Positions 23,201 through 33,630 of a stretch of DNA of 64,000 bases are shown here, in pieces (within the stretch, counting starts at the first letter, position 1; every line of letters starts with the position of its first letter). A program made the position numbers and the translations under genes. The notes under the pieces are model-generated. The model was not told where the DNA came from. It ran no database searches and saw only the letters and a program-made list of their open reading frames with translations. Source of the stretch: Sebastes aleutianus (lineage: Eukaryota; Chordata; Actinopteri; Perciformes; Sebastidae). The stretch spans positions 62,001 to 126,000 of the forward strand of contig CAKAKS010000184.1 in assembly GCA_916700875.1 (NCBI GenBank), given 5' to 3'.

Positions 23201-26200
23201 TTCACGTGCACCACGTGCAACAAGACGCTCACCACGGGCGACCACTTCGGCATGAAGGACAGCCTGGTGTACTGCCGGCTGCACTTCGAGACGCTGGTGC
23301 AGGGTCCGGACTACCACCAGCAGCTCAACTTCGCAGAGCTCGCGGCCAAGGGCGGCGGCCTCGCGCTGCCGTACTTCAACGGCACCGGCACCGCGCAGAA
23401 GGGCAGGCCGCGCAAGAGGAAGAGCCCGGCCATGGGGATCGATATACCCAGCTACGCAGGTGAGACACCCGCGGCGTGCATGCCTCACAGCAAGACAACA
23501 ACATATACAAACATGCACATATTACAAAAAAACATTTCTAATAATTAGTCTACCCACTTTTTCCATTGTTAGTTTTGGTGCAAAAGTAGCCTTTAACAGT
23601 ACACTGCATGGATAGGCCTAATAGCAAGGAGAGTGAAACCTATACAGCAAAAACACACCGAACTTTTTTTTTTATCTATAGGCTATTTATCTATAGGCTA
23701 TTTATCTATAGGTTATTTGTCTATAGGCTATTTATCTATAGGCTATTTATCTATAGGTTATTTATCTATAGGCTATTTATCTATAGGCTGTTTATCTATA
23801 GGCTATTGGTAGTTTTGGTGCAAAAGTAGCTGTCGCCCTTAACAGTATACTGTATGGACCTAATGGCCATATATGCTATGGCCTAATAGCAAGGAGAGTG
23901 AAACCTAACGCAAAAACACACACAACTTTTTTATCTATAGACTATTTATCTATAGGCTATTTCTCTATAGGCTATTCCTAACGTAGGTTAAATTCTTCTG
24001 TGGCCCCTGGGAACCTTTTTCTGCATTGTGGTTGATGTATACTTCACTAAAATTCTAATTAGTCTACCAACGTTTTTCATTGTTAGTTTTGGTGCAAAAG
24101 TAGCCTTTAACAGTATACTGCATGGACAGGCCTAATATAGCAAGGAGAGTGGAACCTACAGCAAAAACACACCCATTTTTTTAATCTATAGGCTATTTAT
24201 CTATAGGCTATTCCTAATGTAGGTTAAATCCTTCTGTGGTCCCTGGACCATAGTTTGGGAACCCTTTTCCTGCATTGTGGTTGATGTATACTTCACTAAA
24301 ATCTACATGGTCATCCCTCTAACCAAAATGTCATATCATATTTAATTTTAGCTTTTTTAAAATATGACAGCATAAATTATTACTCACAAATAAATAGATG
24401 AATAAATAAAGTGAATGCGCATTTTTAAAGAAAATCATGTGTATATTTGTTTCCATTACGCACAAGACCCTGCTCGCTTTTTTTTTCGTCCAGACGGTTC
24501 CTGAACGCCCCATCAGCCGTAGCAGCCGTAGGTCTACTATACCTTCCTTCCATGTGTGAGATGAATACATACATATCTCTCCTGCAGGCGATGCTAATGG
24601 AGGTGAACGCGGCGCGAGCAGCCTTTGGGCTAATTGATCTGCAGCGTTCGGTCCACGCGCCTTTAACGCATCGTGTTCTGTGCTTTAAACTATATGCGCG
24701 TGTGTTGCGCGCGGTAGAATGATCGAAATTTGACCTCAGCCCGTCAACCTGCACATCGACTTTTATAATTAAAGACTAATTTAGGTCAAAGTAAACGTGT
24801 AGAATGGGTGCCATGAGGGTTCATGTAGTTTTGGGCACTGATGCGTAAAAATCGTGGACAAAAACATTTTTGATTTTCGCAGAAAAAGCGGAGTCACAGT
24901 TAAGCTTCTGTTAAATGTAAGTTTAAAAACCTCGCATTGAATCAGTGAATGTTATAACCCCCCCCCTACTCCTCCACCCTCCTGCAGCGTCCCCATTTTG
25001 TTGTCGCTTTCTGCGAATTAGTGCTCGGTTGAGAAAGTTTGTCATTGTGCGCCAACTTTCCTCTGTTCCCGGTGAATAGGGAGGAATAAGGGTAATCTGC
25101 GCGTTAATTGTTCTCCGTTAATTGGAGGTGACGTTGGAATCTCTGGCCTCCTGTGCAGCCCGGTGGTCAGCACGGTTCTCATGCAGAGGGGGCCTGCTGC
25201 AGGGAGCTCCAAACACAACACGGTTACAGTCACTTATTCACTAACACTACTCCAAGAGATTATGCAAATCCTATAAAGTTCTCATGGATGCTTTAATAGG
25301 AAAATAACCAATGTAGCACTGGGATTTTTTTTTTTTTTAAATGTAATAGCAGGATATACCCACTACAAGAATAGAATAGAATAGAATAGAATAGAAAGCT
25401 TTATTGTCATTGTATTAAATACAACGAGATTCACAGTTGCCACTTCTTCTGGTCAGTGCTTTAAAACAAATACTTGACAAGACTAAACGAGGCAGATAAA
25501 ACATATAACAGGTAAAACACACACACAGTTATAAAGCAAATAAAACAGGTAAAGTAGATGTAATAAATAAATATAAACAGAAGTGTTACACTAGAAGTAT
25601 AAAATATAAAATATAAAAATAGATGTAATGTAAAAGAAAGCATTAAAATAAAATATAAAATATAAAAATAAATCTTATGTAAAAGAAAGCATAAAAATAA
25701 AATATAAAATATAAAAATAGATGTAATGTAAAAGAAAGCATTCAAATAAAATATAAAATACAATGCAGCCATAATAGGTAAAAAAAAAAAAAAGGAAACA
25801 CACACACAAAAGGAAATCCCACAGAGAAAGACATAAAATACAGTAAGATGTCCCTGTGAGCTCATTATTAAGCGCCACAGACACAGTAAAGGTCCCAGTG
25901 GGAATATTATATTTTTCATTTGGGATATTTAAATAGAATAGAATAGAAAAGAGTGAAGCAGAATAGAATATTTTCTAATTTAAAAAAGAGGCTTGTTTAA
26001 GCTTAAGTGACATGGCTTTTTTGTTTCATTTTGGATTTAAAAAAAAAAAAATGATATGATGAATTTATGACCTCACAACATTCAACTTAGCCCATAAACT
26101 AAGAATTAAAAACATCATAAAAAATATAAAATAAATTAAATTAGGGAACAACTGAAATAGTTAGTGGTAATATTTTCTTTTTTTTTTCTCCTGTGTTGTT

Positions 26201-28847
26201 CAGGTTAATGTATCGTTGTGCAGATCAGGAGACTCATATTCGTAACAAATGGGATGAGGTTTTGTTTGAGGTTTTGTTTCTGCTTTAGCGAGCTCATTCG
26301 TGTTTGTTTTCACCAGGGAAAGGTGTGGGTCTACTGAGTATTCCTCAGCACTCTGTAAAGTTTGGTCTTGTTTGGATATAGAGACCCCTAGTGGGTAATA
26401 TTATCTAGTGAAACACAATCCAGTGAAGGCTGCAACAGGAGAACATAGATGTCAATGACTGTCATATTAATGGTGCGTAGAAGTGAAGTCTCACATAACA
26501 AAACACACAATTGTACCATAAAATAATGCCACACATTTAAAACAGGTATCCCACAGTTTGATGAATCTGTAGCTGCCTTATTCAAACTGATCCGTCATTT
26601 AATTCAATAATTAATTTCTGAGAAAGCGTTTGCACTGCATCCTTATAATGAGTCATCTGATATTTTATCATCTGCTGAGGAAAACAACTGGTCAGCATTT
26701 TGGTTACATGGAGACAAGAAAATCAATACAACCTACCGTATAATTTTGGATTCCTATATGCTTATTTCTGGGTGGCTACATTTCTTTTGCTTTTGCACTA
26801 AAGTAAAAGACACAATCTTAAAAGATCTATTCTAAATAAATACTAGATTCTATAGAAAAATCACAATCAAAAATTGTCTTTAATTGTATTTTGTTGTATA
26901 TTTTGGTTGCAGTCGTGTAAATGTTCAACAGTCACTCACATGCTAATTTAACTTGCAAGTATTTGGCATTGAGATTTTCTCTGTTACAACAGAATTATGC
27001 AAACATTTTGCAAAACAATATGATAGTGAGATAAAGTGTTTAGATTTTTTTTTTTAATACAGGGATAAATGTTTGTGCAGCATAGATTAGCCACACATGC
27101 ATTTAATTTAGTGGATCCGTTTTTGCATTTTACCATCTTAAATTATTTTACACATACAGCACTAAGCTATTGACAAATGAGGCCCATTAGGCCGATTAGT
27201 CTTTGCAAACACAAGCAGAAATATTTATCTCAGTCCCAGTGTATGCTTAAAATACATCATTTCGCTTTAAAAAAAATTAGATAAAAAAAGATTATATAAA
27301 AAGCACAATAATCACAACTTCCAATGTGTTACAATAAATATCTGTTTAGTTAGTTCAACTTGGCTGTCACTTATTCACATATTCTCATTGTTTGTTATAA
27401 ATATACCAATCTTTTATTATTTATCATGATGGCATATGATAGATCTGTTAACATAGCAAGTCTATGGATCAAGTCCATATGTGATCGCCTTAATCTAACA
27501 CACTTATATGTGTCTTTTTTCCCCCCGCTACAACCATGTAACCATGTAACAAGATATTTAATATTGTGCCTTAATACTAGTGTAACCTTTAATAAGTGAC
27601 CACTGCAATTGTTTCCTGATTAGAATAACGTTTTTGATAGCAGAGGGGTGATTTGCTTTATTACCAGTTAGTTTTCTTTGTCAATTGTTGAGCAAAGTGA
27701 CAATTCAGACGTAAAGGACTAGTTCTTAGAAAACTAAACGAACATTGTTTTGCATTCGGCCTCTGATCCGACCCCCTGTGTTCTGCTCTCTGCCCTCTCA
27801 GGCTGCAACGAGAACGACACCGACCACCTGGACCGGGACCAGCAGTCCTACGCTCCGACACAGAAGACCAAACGCATGCGGACCTCCTTCAAGCACCATC
27901 AGCTGCGGACAATGAAATCCTACTTTGCCATCAACCACAACCCAGATGCCAAGGACTTAAAGCAGCTGGCCCAGAAAACAGGCCTCACTAAGAGAGTTCT
28001 ACAGGTAAGCACAACGCCATTCCTCTTACTGACCTGATCACCCCATAATCTGTGTCTGCACCCCCACTCCTCCTACATGTCCCTCTCATTTCACACCAGT
28101 ATGATCATTGAAGTCATCTTTTTGATTTGGTTTGTTTGGTCGGCCCATTTAGTCATTAGATGTATATCCAAGGGGTTTTATCAGATTCTTAAATGTTATT
28201 TTTTCTGGGAAAAAATCGTTCATAAGCGTAGAAACTTAAGTGTAAAACTGCAGCTGATATTATTAATAATGAGAGTGCACATGTTCTTTGTATCTGTGGA
28301 ACAGGAAAAGGGTGTAATTCAACTCTCACAGATAAAAAATTTAAAAGGAGAGGATTATTGTTTTGATTTGCTATTAAAATCCACATTCTTGCATTCAGTG
28401 TTCAGGAGCTAACTGGTTCATTGTTATCTGCCCCTTAAGCTCAAAATAATGATTTATATACATAAGGCAAGGGCAAGTTGATACAGTCATAGCTGTGATA
28501 ACTTGATATGTAAACTACTGTACAAATGATTTCTTTTTAAAAATTAATCTTAAACACAAAAAAGTAAAAGCCACACTGGGATTGGTTTGCAGGTTTGGTT
28601 CCAAAACGCAAGAGCCAAATTCAGAAGGAACGTTTTGCGACAGGAGAATGGAGGTGTTGATAAGGCTGATGGCACCTCACTCCCTGCGCCCTCATCTGAC
28701 AGTGGGGCCCTGACCCCCCCCTCCAGCGCGGCCACACTAACAGACCTGACAAACCCCTCTATCACTGTAGTGACCTCCGTCACCTCTAGTTTGGACAGCC
28801 ATGATTCGGGGAGCCCTTCGCAAACTACCTTGACAAACCTTTTCTAA
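20023..28847 (+). CDS. lhx9: lhx9, LIM-homeodomain transcription factor (five coding exons)
   Basis: Exons 20023-20208, 21600-21802, 23104-23459, 27802-28004 and 28593-28847 join in frame to 400 residues; human LHX9 is about 397. LIM1 has ligands C75, C78, H96, C99, C102, C105, C124 and D127. LIM2 has C137, C140, H159, C162, C165, C168, C187 and H190. A basic QKGRPRKRKSP stretch, probably nuclear localisation, lies near residues 220-232. The homeodomain is residues 271-330, with W318, F319, Q320 and N321 in the recognition helix. The C terminus ends SPSQTTLTNLF. MLFHGISGDHIQGI near the N terminus separates it from lhx2. It is a nuclear factor that binds TAAT-type sites and partners LDB proteins through its LIM domains. 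In vertebrates it acts in gonad, limb, retina and forebrain development. A stop just upstream at 20014 supports the chosen start. Confidence 0.97.
20235..20985. repeat. Direct duplication of about 260 bp in lhx9 intron 1
   Basis: The segment at about 20235-20504 (CATGTTTTAAT.TCTCCGTTTA, AAGGTGAACTGGGAATGT, CAATAGCTGCTCAATTATCT) recurs at about 20717-20985 with small insertions and substitutions. About 210 bp of other sequence separates the copies. The divergence is modest, so the duplication is fairly recent. Neither copy carries transposon ends that I can see. Confidence 0.8.
21363..21414. repeat. Perfect 25-bp hairpin with a 2-nt spacer in lhx9 intron 1
   Basis: The left arm 21363-21387 (TGTTAAACACTCGGTGTGTT then CATGG) is matched base for base by its reverse complement at 21390-21414. 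Only AG separates them. It lies about 185 bp before exon 2. It is unrelated to the transposon ends elsewhere in the window. Confidence 0.95.
21600..21802 (+). CDS. lhx9: lhx9 coding exon 2 (LIM domain 1)
   Basis: The exon runs from ACC after acceptor GACCCAG to CAG before donor GTAAGAA. It contains 67 codons plus two bases of Arg130. It carries all eight zinc ligands of LIM1. The ATG at 21603 is internal. Confidence 0.97.
21969..22036. repeat. (ATT)n/(AAT)n microsatellite
   Basis: ATT repeats run into AAT repeats, forming a self-complementary trinucleotide tract in lhx9 intron 2. Confidence 0.9.
22830..23070. repeat. Degenerate minisatellite next to lhx9 exon 3
   Basis: Units of roughly 25-35 bp built on GGTCTCTGTGTATGATGGTT repeat about eight times with length variation. 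The array ends about 35 bp upstream of the exon 3 acceptor, so it occupies the branch-point region of intron 2. Confidence 0.8.
23104..23459 (+). CDS. lhx9: lhx9 coding exon 3 (LIM domain 2 and linker)
   Basis: The acceptor is TTCCAG; the first base completes Arg130 and the last base begins Gly249. The exon encodes LIM2, then QGPDYHQQLNFAELAAKGGG, PYFNGTGT and the basic QKGRPRKRKSP stretch. It is strikingly GC-rich, with GCGCGC runs, compared with the AT-rich introns around it. The GPDYHQQLNF segment differs from the GEYPPQLSY I recall in tetrapods. Confidence 0.97.
23560..24306. repeat. Compound tandem repeat with an internal 15-bp array (lhx9 intron 3)
   Basis: A block starting TTGTTAGTTTTGGTGCAAAA and ending in copies of TTATCTATAGGCTAT occurs three times (about 23570, 23810 and 24080). 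The first copy holds about nine tandem 15-mers at 23672-23807, while the others hold two or three. A linker with CTGCATTGTGGTTGATGTAT follows the second and third copies. It is a higher-order repeat whose inner satellite expanded in one unit. Confidence 0.85.
24575..24725. promoter_or_regulatory. Candidate conserved element in lhx9 intron 3
   Basis: This unique block is GC- and CpG-rich within AT-rich intron. It contains GGCTAATTGATCTG, a homeodomain-type site, and GCGCGTGTGTTGCGCGC. No splice signals suggest an exon. It is a plausible intronic enhancer; conservation is not tested. Confidence 0.35.
24980..25215. promoter_or_regulatory. Candidate enhancer with paired TTAATTG sites in lhx9 intron 3
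   Basis: TTAATTG occurs at 25104-25110 and again at 25118-25124, exactly 14 bp apart in the same orientation. LIM-homeodomain proteins bind TAATT/TTAATTG cores, so direct regulation by lhx9 or a relative is conceivable. The surrounding 200 bp is unique, non-repetitive and GC-richer than the intron average. Confidence 0.4.
25367..25596 (-). mobile_element. LINE 3' end, minus strand, second copy
   Basis: An ATAGA-type simple repeat at 25367-25395 is followed by TTTATTGTCATTGTATT and about 200 bp nearly identical to 18979-19176. High identity between the copies suggests recent activity or local duplication. Confidence 0.65.
25597..25762. repeat. Tandem repeat of about 60 bp, three copies
   Basis: Units containing AAAATATAAAATATAAAAAT followed by GTAAAAGAAAGCAT repeat about three times directly next to the LINE fragment. 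The long minus-strand ORF across it is a low-complexity artefact. Confidence 0.8.
25770..27801. other. Distal part of lhx9 intron 3
   Basis: AT-rich sequence with homopolymer runs. Short unique blocks near 26600-26700 and 27175-27260, the latter with GCCGATTAGTC, may be conserved. No exon is supported. Confidence 0.4.
27802..28004 (+). CDS. lhx9: lhx9 coding exon 4 (homeodomain helices 1 and 2)
   Basis: The acceptor is CTCTCAG. The exon opens with GGC TGC AAC across the junction (GCNENDTDHLD) and ends GTT CTA CAG before donor GTAAGC, in phase 0 after Gln316. This donor is the branching point: it joins either exon 5 at 28593 or the alternative terminal exon at 31115. Reading through the intron would add 11 codons before a stop at 28035-28037. 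Confidence 0.97.
28593..28847 (+). CDS. lhx9: lhx9 coding exon 5 (homeodomain helix 3 and C terminus)
   Basis: After acceptor TTTGCAG the exon encodes VWFQNARAKFRRN, the DNA-recognition helix. It continues through a Ser/Thr-rich tail to SPSQTTLTNLF and TAA at 28845-28847. NARAK, rather than the NAKAK I recall for Lhx2, also fits Lhx9. Confidence 0.97.
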   Translation, partial: VWFQNARAKFRRNVLRQENGGVDKADGTSLPAPSSDSGALTPPSSAATLTDLTNPSITVVTSVTSSLDSHDSGSPSQTTLTNLF

Positions 28848-30700
28848 CAAGCTATCCCCTAGCAGACTGATTTTTTTTTTTTTTTATCTGATCTTATTTT
28901 TTTATTTTATTTTATTTTATTTCCATTTTTTTTTTTTTTTTTTTAAGTGACACCTTTAAATCTACCAGAGACAGCTCCTTGGAACAGAAAGTGCCGTACT
29001 GTGTACACAAACAAGAACAGCAAGAGCAAGAACAGCAGCGACCACATTAAAACACGAGGAAATCATTTTAATGTGTAGCATTTGAAAACCGCATGGCAGC
29101 CGTGTCTGTAGTTGGCTTACAGTATGCACGGATTGATTTTTGGACGGGACATTTTTGAAGGAATTAGAAAAATTGTCATGGATCCCACAATTCATCGGAA
29201 AAAAATATCTAAACTTGAAGCTTGCCTGGAAATCTAGATTTTGACTTGATTTGACTTTATTTGTACATTTGTATTGAATTATGATCAAACGAGCCCTTCC
29301 TAATTTATGGTTAAATTTTAAAATAATCTGAATATTTTGCCCTCGGAAACCTGTATATGTATGCACTGTGTTCGCACTATCCAATTTAAAGATTTTCTTT
29401 TTTGCTGTTTTGGAATAATTTGGGAAATAACCTTGTAGAATGTTCTGTATTATGGGTAACTCCAGAAAACAGGCTTTAATTATTTCCGAATGTTTCGGTC
29501 TTTTCAGACTGAGTTGGATGGAATCAGACATTGAGCTACATGTAAAACGTCTAAATTGCATTTATAAGCACCGAACCATCGCAGCTTAAAAGGCAGGTAG
29601 ATGCTGAAAACACACACGTTTTTGTCTTGATTCACAAATCTACTGTGATAAAGAAGCTAATCCCACAATCTGTACAGTGGTAACTGTTCAACATGTAATG
29701 CAGTCACATTGGTAATAAGCAGGAGAAATTCGGATCGGAGAACAGTTTGTTGCAATCGATTGTTGTCATGACAGAGCACTTTTTTCCAGATTTGTTGGCC
29801 TCATAGATTAACCGTAGTCAAATGGATAAGTATCCATACATCCACAGCTAAACCTAATTGCACAGTGACAATATATACTGCCCAGTGAAAAGTGCATTAT
29901 TGTTTTTATCATGTTGCTCAGGGTAACGATGTGATTTTTAAAAAGGGAAAAGGAGTAGTAAGGGGTGAGAAATTGAGTGGTTGCGACGTTGCAGTCTAGA
30001 TTTGTAGAGCTGACATGAACATTCAAAAATGACCTCAGATAGGTGGAGTCGTAGAAGAGGCAGCCAGTGGGAAAATCATTGTCCATGTGTTCTCCTTTTT
30101 GGCCATATTTATACTTTCTTTAATGACAATTGCCACTGAACAGACCAAAAACATGTTTCTTCTGGCTGAAAGATAGAGAGAAAAGAAAGATCTTCAATGG
30201 AGTTTCATTGCGAGCGTCACAATTTGTTCTATCGTGGAACAAAGTGGTACTCTAGATCTACTCAGTGAAGTAGACGCCTAACTCAGTTCTACTATGTGCC
30301 TTACGCTATAACTTGGGAGAAAGTTTGTGAAATTCAGGATATATGTGTTCTTTGTTAACTGATTCACATCCTTTTGACGCCTCACTAGTTTTGTACTGTT
30401 TTGCATCTTATTTCCGAAGATCTTTTTATGGTGTATCCTGTTAAAAAGGGGGCAGCGATGTCATAGAAAGCATTTGTGCACTCTTTCAGATATAGTTGGG
30501 TAAATCCAAGAACCTTATATATTGATCTTCGTGTTAATAGTTGAGTACAGTAAGTGTTCTATCAAGATTGTCCATGTTTCCCTGTTTCTTGATAAAGATG
30601 GTGTATAGAAACTATTTCCCCTTAAATATTTATGGACCAAACACGGTTGTTATATATCTTATTAAATTTGTGTGAATAAAAAAATACTTTGCTTTAAATG
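28848..30700 (+). other. lhx9: lhx9 3' untranslated region (homeodomain isoform)
   Basis: Long AT-rich sequence follows the stop codon. It has T-runs at about 28871-28887 and 28929-28945 and ends soon after AATAAA at 30675-30680. A 199-codon minus-strand ORF (28962-29561) lies inside but has no domain and is most simply chance. Confidence 0.6.
30675..30680 (+). terminator. Polyadenylation signal AATAAA, homeodomain isoform
   Basis: AATAAA in TGTGAATAAAAAAATAC lies about 1.8 kb after the stop codon. T-rich sequence with TGTGTTCT (near 30735) follows. It is the first canonical hexamer after the stop that also has suitable downstream sequence. Confidence 0.55.
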
Positions 30701-31114
30701 GGTTTTATTTTTCATTACACTTTACCATTTTTTGTGTTCTATCTTGAATACAATTTTTTTTTATCACATCAACAAATTGAGAACGCATTCAGTTATTAAT
30801 GACCAGTTTAACGTCCTCATTTTTGCTTCCATTTTTTAATTTCTATTTTATGATGTTTATGGTTTTTAACGTAATGCCCCATGGATTTGCATCTAAACCC
30901 TGCAGTCAAAAATATGAAATTGCTTTTTAATGCATGAACATGGCTTTAAAATTTAAATCAGAGGAATGCTGCAAAGCATATATTGATATACATATATAGT
31001 ATATATTTATGCATAACATATTGGTAAACCTAAAATGAAGTAAGAGTAAATGCAGACCCCGTAAAGCCAGGTTGCTCTGTAGTTAATATATTCTTACTCT
31101 ATTATTTCTTTCAG

Positions 31115-31171
31115 GGAGAACAAATCTTGGGGCATTACAGCCATACATCCCGACGTTTGAAAATTCCCTAA
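31115..31171 (+). CDS. lhx9: lhx9 alternative terminal exon (alpha isoform)
   Basis: After acceptor TTTCTTTCAG the frame that continues from Gln316 reads GEQILGHYSHTSRRLKIP and stops at 31169-31171. This equals, as I recall it, the tail of the mammalian Lhx9-alpha isoform, which ends within the homeodomain. The joined protein would be 334 residues. It keeps both LIM domains but loses homeodomain positions 47-60, including W318 and N321. It should therefore bind cofactors but not DNA, and may act as a natural antagonist. Its sequence identity across vertebrates argues for selection. Confidence 0.9.
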   Translation, partial: GEQILGHYSHTSRRLKIP

Positions 31172-31566
31172 AGTATTAACAGAAGGGGAAAACTTTGATG
31201 GGAATTCCTCACCATTGAAGACAAAGACAATATTAGGATAAGACGATAGCATATTGAGAACAAATAAACATAAAACCTGTTTTAGTTGCAAAATGTACAA
31301 CGGATGATTTTTCAAAAACAAAAGTTTGTCCTGAATGTTTGAATCCATCAACGGAGGAGACCTCACAGTGTACGATATTTATGATATCAATGTGATAAAA
31401 AAAAAAAAAAAAAAATCTTTCTGTATTGGAATGCACAAAACTGATGATTAAATGTATTGTAACATAGTAAAGAAACAAAACTCACATAAAGGAACAGGAT
31501 GTGATTAAAAGACAACAGGCATCCAACATGACGACAAACAGAGACGGTATGGATGTTATTGGTACG

Positions 31567-31568
<2 letters not shown>

Positions 31569-31621
<53 letters not shown>

Positions 31622-31622
31622 C
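31569..31622. repeat. (CA)n microsatellite
   Basis: About 26 uninterrupted CA dinucleotides lie within the alpha-isoform 3' UTR. More imperfect CA stretches follow to about 31707. Confidence 0.95.
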
Positions 31623-32043
31623 CTTTCTCCCACTGCCTTGCTCCTATGTAAACACAATATATACACACACATACACACAACACACTGTTACACACAAATG
31701 CACACACGCTGCTGCCCCCATGCACCCCCCCCTCCCCCCGCCCAAGAATCAGCTTGCTAAATAGAAGTTTTCTTTTGTCACGAGTGTCATTTCGTAAACA
31801 CATGGCCTCCTTGAAACTCGGCAGCAGGATGCCCATCAAATATGATGAGTGTATGAAGAGGACTGCAGAGCTGGAGCTTTGCCATCTGGCTGTACCGAGG
31901 GAAGGAAGTGAAAAAAAAACAACACAAAGCAGATAAAGAAGAGATTCTCATTTTGCATGCGCCTCATCATCCTGTTAACATTTCTTCCTTGAGATGTATA
32001 TTATTTCCTTTGATTCATTGTATGATTCATTGTCAGCTGCAAA

Positions 32044-32049
32044 AATAAA
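32044..32049 (+). terminator. Polyadenylation signal AATAAA, alpha isoform
   Basis: AATAAA is followed by GTGTATGAAAATGATGTC, a GT-rich downstream context, about 0.9 kb after the alternative stop codon. Confidence 0.6.
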
Positions 32050-32160
32050 GTGTATGAAAATGATGTCCCTGATGCCCATATAGTACCTCACAGTGGAAAA
32101 ACACTCCTATAGATTATATTACATCTGGCTTTTTGATAGTACAAAACAAATCTTTTCAGT

Positions 32161-32494
32161 AGGGCTGCAACTAATTTTCATTGTCGAATAATCTGTCGAT
32201 TATTTTCTGGATTTATTGATTAATTGTTAAAAAAAATGTCAGAAAATGGTGAAAAATGTCGATCAGTGTTTCCCAAAGCCCAAGATGACATCCTTAAATG
32301 TCTTGTTTTGCAAAGATATTCAGTTTACTGTCATGGAGGAGTAAAGAAACCAGAAAATATTCACATTTAAGAAGCTGAATCAGAGAATTTTGACTTTTGT
32401 TCTTTAAAAAAATGACTCAAACAGATTAATCGATTATCAAAATAATTGGCGATTAATTTAATAGTTGACAACTAATCGATTAATTGTTGCAGCT
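32161..32494. mobile_element. hAT-like MITE with perfect 8-bp target duplication
   Basis: TTTTCAGT stands at 32153-32160 and again at 32495-32502. The ends are AGGGCTGCAACTAAT and ATTGTTGCAGCT. The interior has ATCGATTAAT-type subterminal repeats and CATTTAAGAAGCTG. It belongs to the same family as 51247-51594, which lies in opposite orientation. Confidence 0.9.
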
Positions 32495-32502
32495 TTTTCA
32501 GT

Positions 32503-33630
32503 ACTATTTCACTTAAAAAAGTGATTTAAAAGTATAGTCACACATTTGCACACATACATGTTTTTTTTAACAAAGGCTAAAAACAATCAAGCAACATGAA
32601 CAGCAATCATTAGTAAGTTTGATTGATTAATACAGCAAAAGATAAAATATCCAAACTGTAATGAGCAAAAACATGACTGCTTCAGTCTTACTTAGTATGA
32701 ATGCAGTAGTGTAAAGAAGGTATGTTGTGGAAAGAGGAAAAAAGAGAAAGAAAGGAGAGAGAGAGAGAGAGAGAGACTGGAGCCACATGGGGGCCAGTAA
32801 ACAGGCTGGTGTTGAATTCCAACAATGTGGGAAACAGCAAACACTTCAGTCAGTCCAAGAGGAAACCTCAGTTGCCGGGGTGCCTGCGCGCTGTGGCAGC
32901 GGGGCTGTGTTCCCCGGGTCTGATGGGAGGACGGTGGGCGGGTTGACACCACAGAGCTACAGGAAGCAGGAGGCTGGAGCAGAAACACAAACAAACACAG
33001 CCAGCCCTGCTCACTTTTGGAGCTGCAGCAGATAAAAAATTCCGGACAACGTCATGGCCCCTGCGTTGACAAGAATTTCAGGGGTTTGCTGCTGCTGCTG
33101 CTGGGCTGCTGGTGACTGGATGCATCTTATCGGTAACATTTGTGAGTGTATAAGCAATGCATGATCTGCCACCCTCTTGCCAATAGGATTGCTTCACCCT
33201 ATTCCAGGTATGTTTCTTATTTACAAAATAAATAGGAAGAATTAAAAAAAGACATGTTCCTTGTGACTTTATTGCATTGAAGCATTTGAGCAACACATGT
33301 ATCTTTGCTGTAAAACCACAAAATCCAGCTGATATCAGAGTGAGATGAATCTATTTTCAACCTTTGACCTTTACTGTTGCATTAATGTCAATGTAAAGAG
33401 ATAAGTACAATGTTGTCTGTCTGTGCAGAAACCTCAACAGGTAAGAAAGGAGGGCGTCTGCCAACTGACATCCTCCTCCGCCTCTCTTATCTCCTCCCCT
33501 GTTATTGAATGACAGCCTCTGTGTGCCGTGACTGTACAAAAACAATGCTGACAGTGCTGTGTGTTTTCTGGGTAGTACCTGTACCTGGGTTGGTACTCAT
33601 CAGTACTAAGTACCAACACCAACACTACCA
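32503..33630. other. Intergenic, minor simple repeats
   Basis: A (GA)n run lies at about 32756-32776 and a (TGC)n run at about 33088-33103. A unique GC-richer block at 32800-33080 has no recognisable exon. Confidence 0.45.

Larger units (their letters stand above)
31172..32065 (+). other. lhx9: 3' untranslated region of the lhx9 alpha isoform
   Basis: This sequence runs from the alternative stop to just beyond AATAAA at 32044-32049. It contains a (CA)n microsatellite at about 31569-31622. No coding potential beyond low-complexity frames. Confidence 0.55.

Noticed and set aside
23672..23807. CRISPR-like regular repeat
   Set aside because: The 15-bp units are directly contiguous with no spacers, and the window is vertebrate DNA.
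23608..23829. ORF with repeated RLFIY
   Set aside because: It is a by-product of the 15-bp satellite; the period of 15 is divisible by three, so the frame stays open.
25461..25919. 152-codon minus-strand ORF rich in F, Y and I
   Set aside because: It is translated from the ATAAAATA tandem repeat and LINE fragment, so it is a low-complexity artefact.
28962..29561. 199-codon minus-strand ORF in the lhx9 3' UTR
   Set aside because: No domain, no splice or promoter signals, and AT-rich low-information composition. It lies wholly inside an untranslated region.
31501..31764. Histidine/threonine repeat ORF
   Set aside because: It is translated (CA)n microsatellite in the alpha-isoform 3' UTR.
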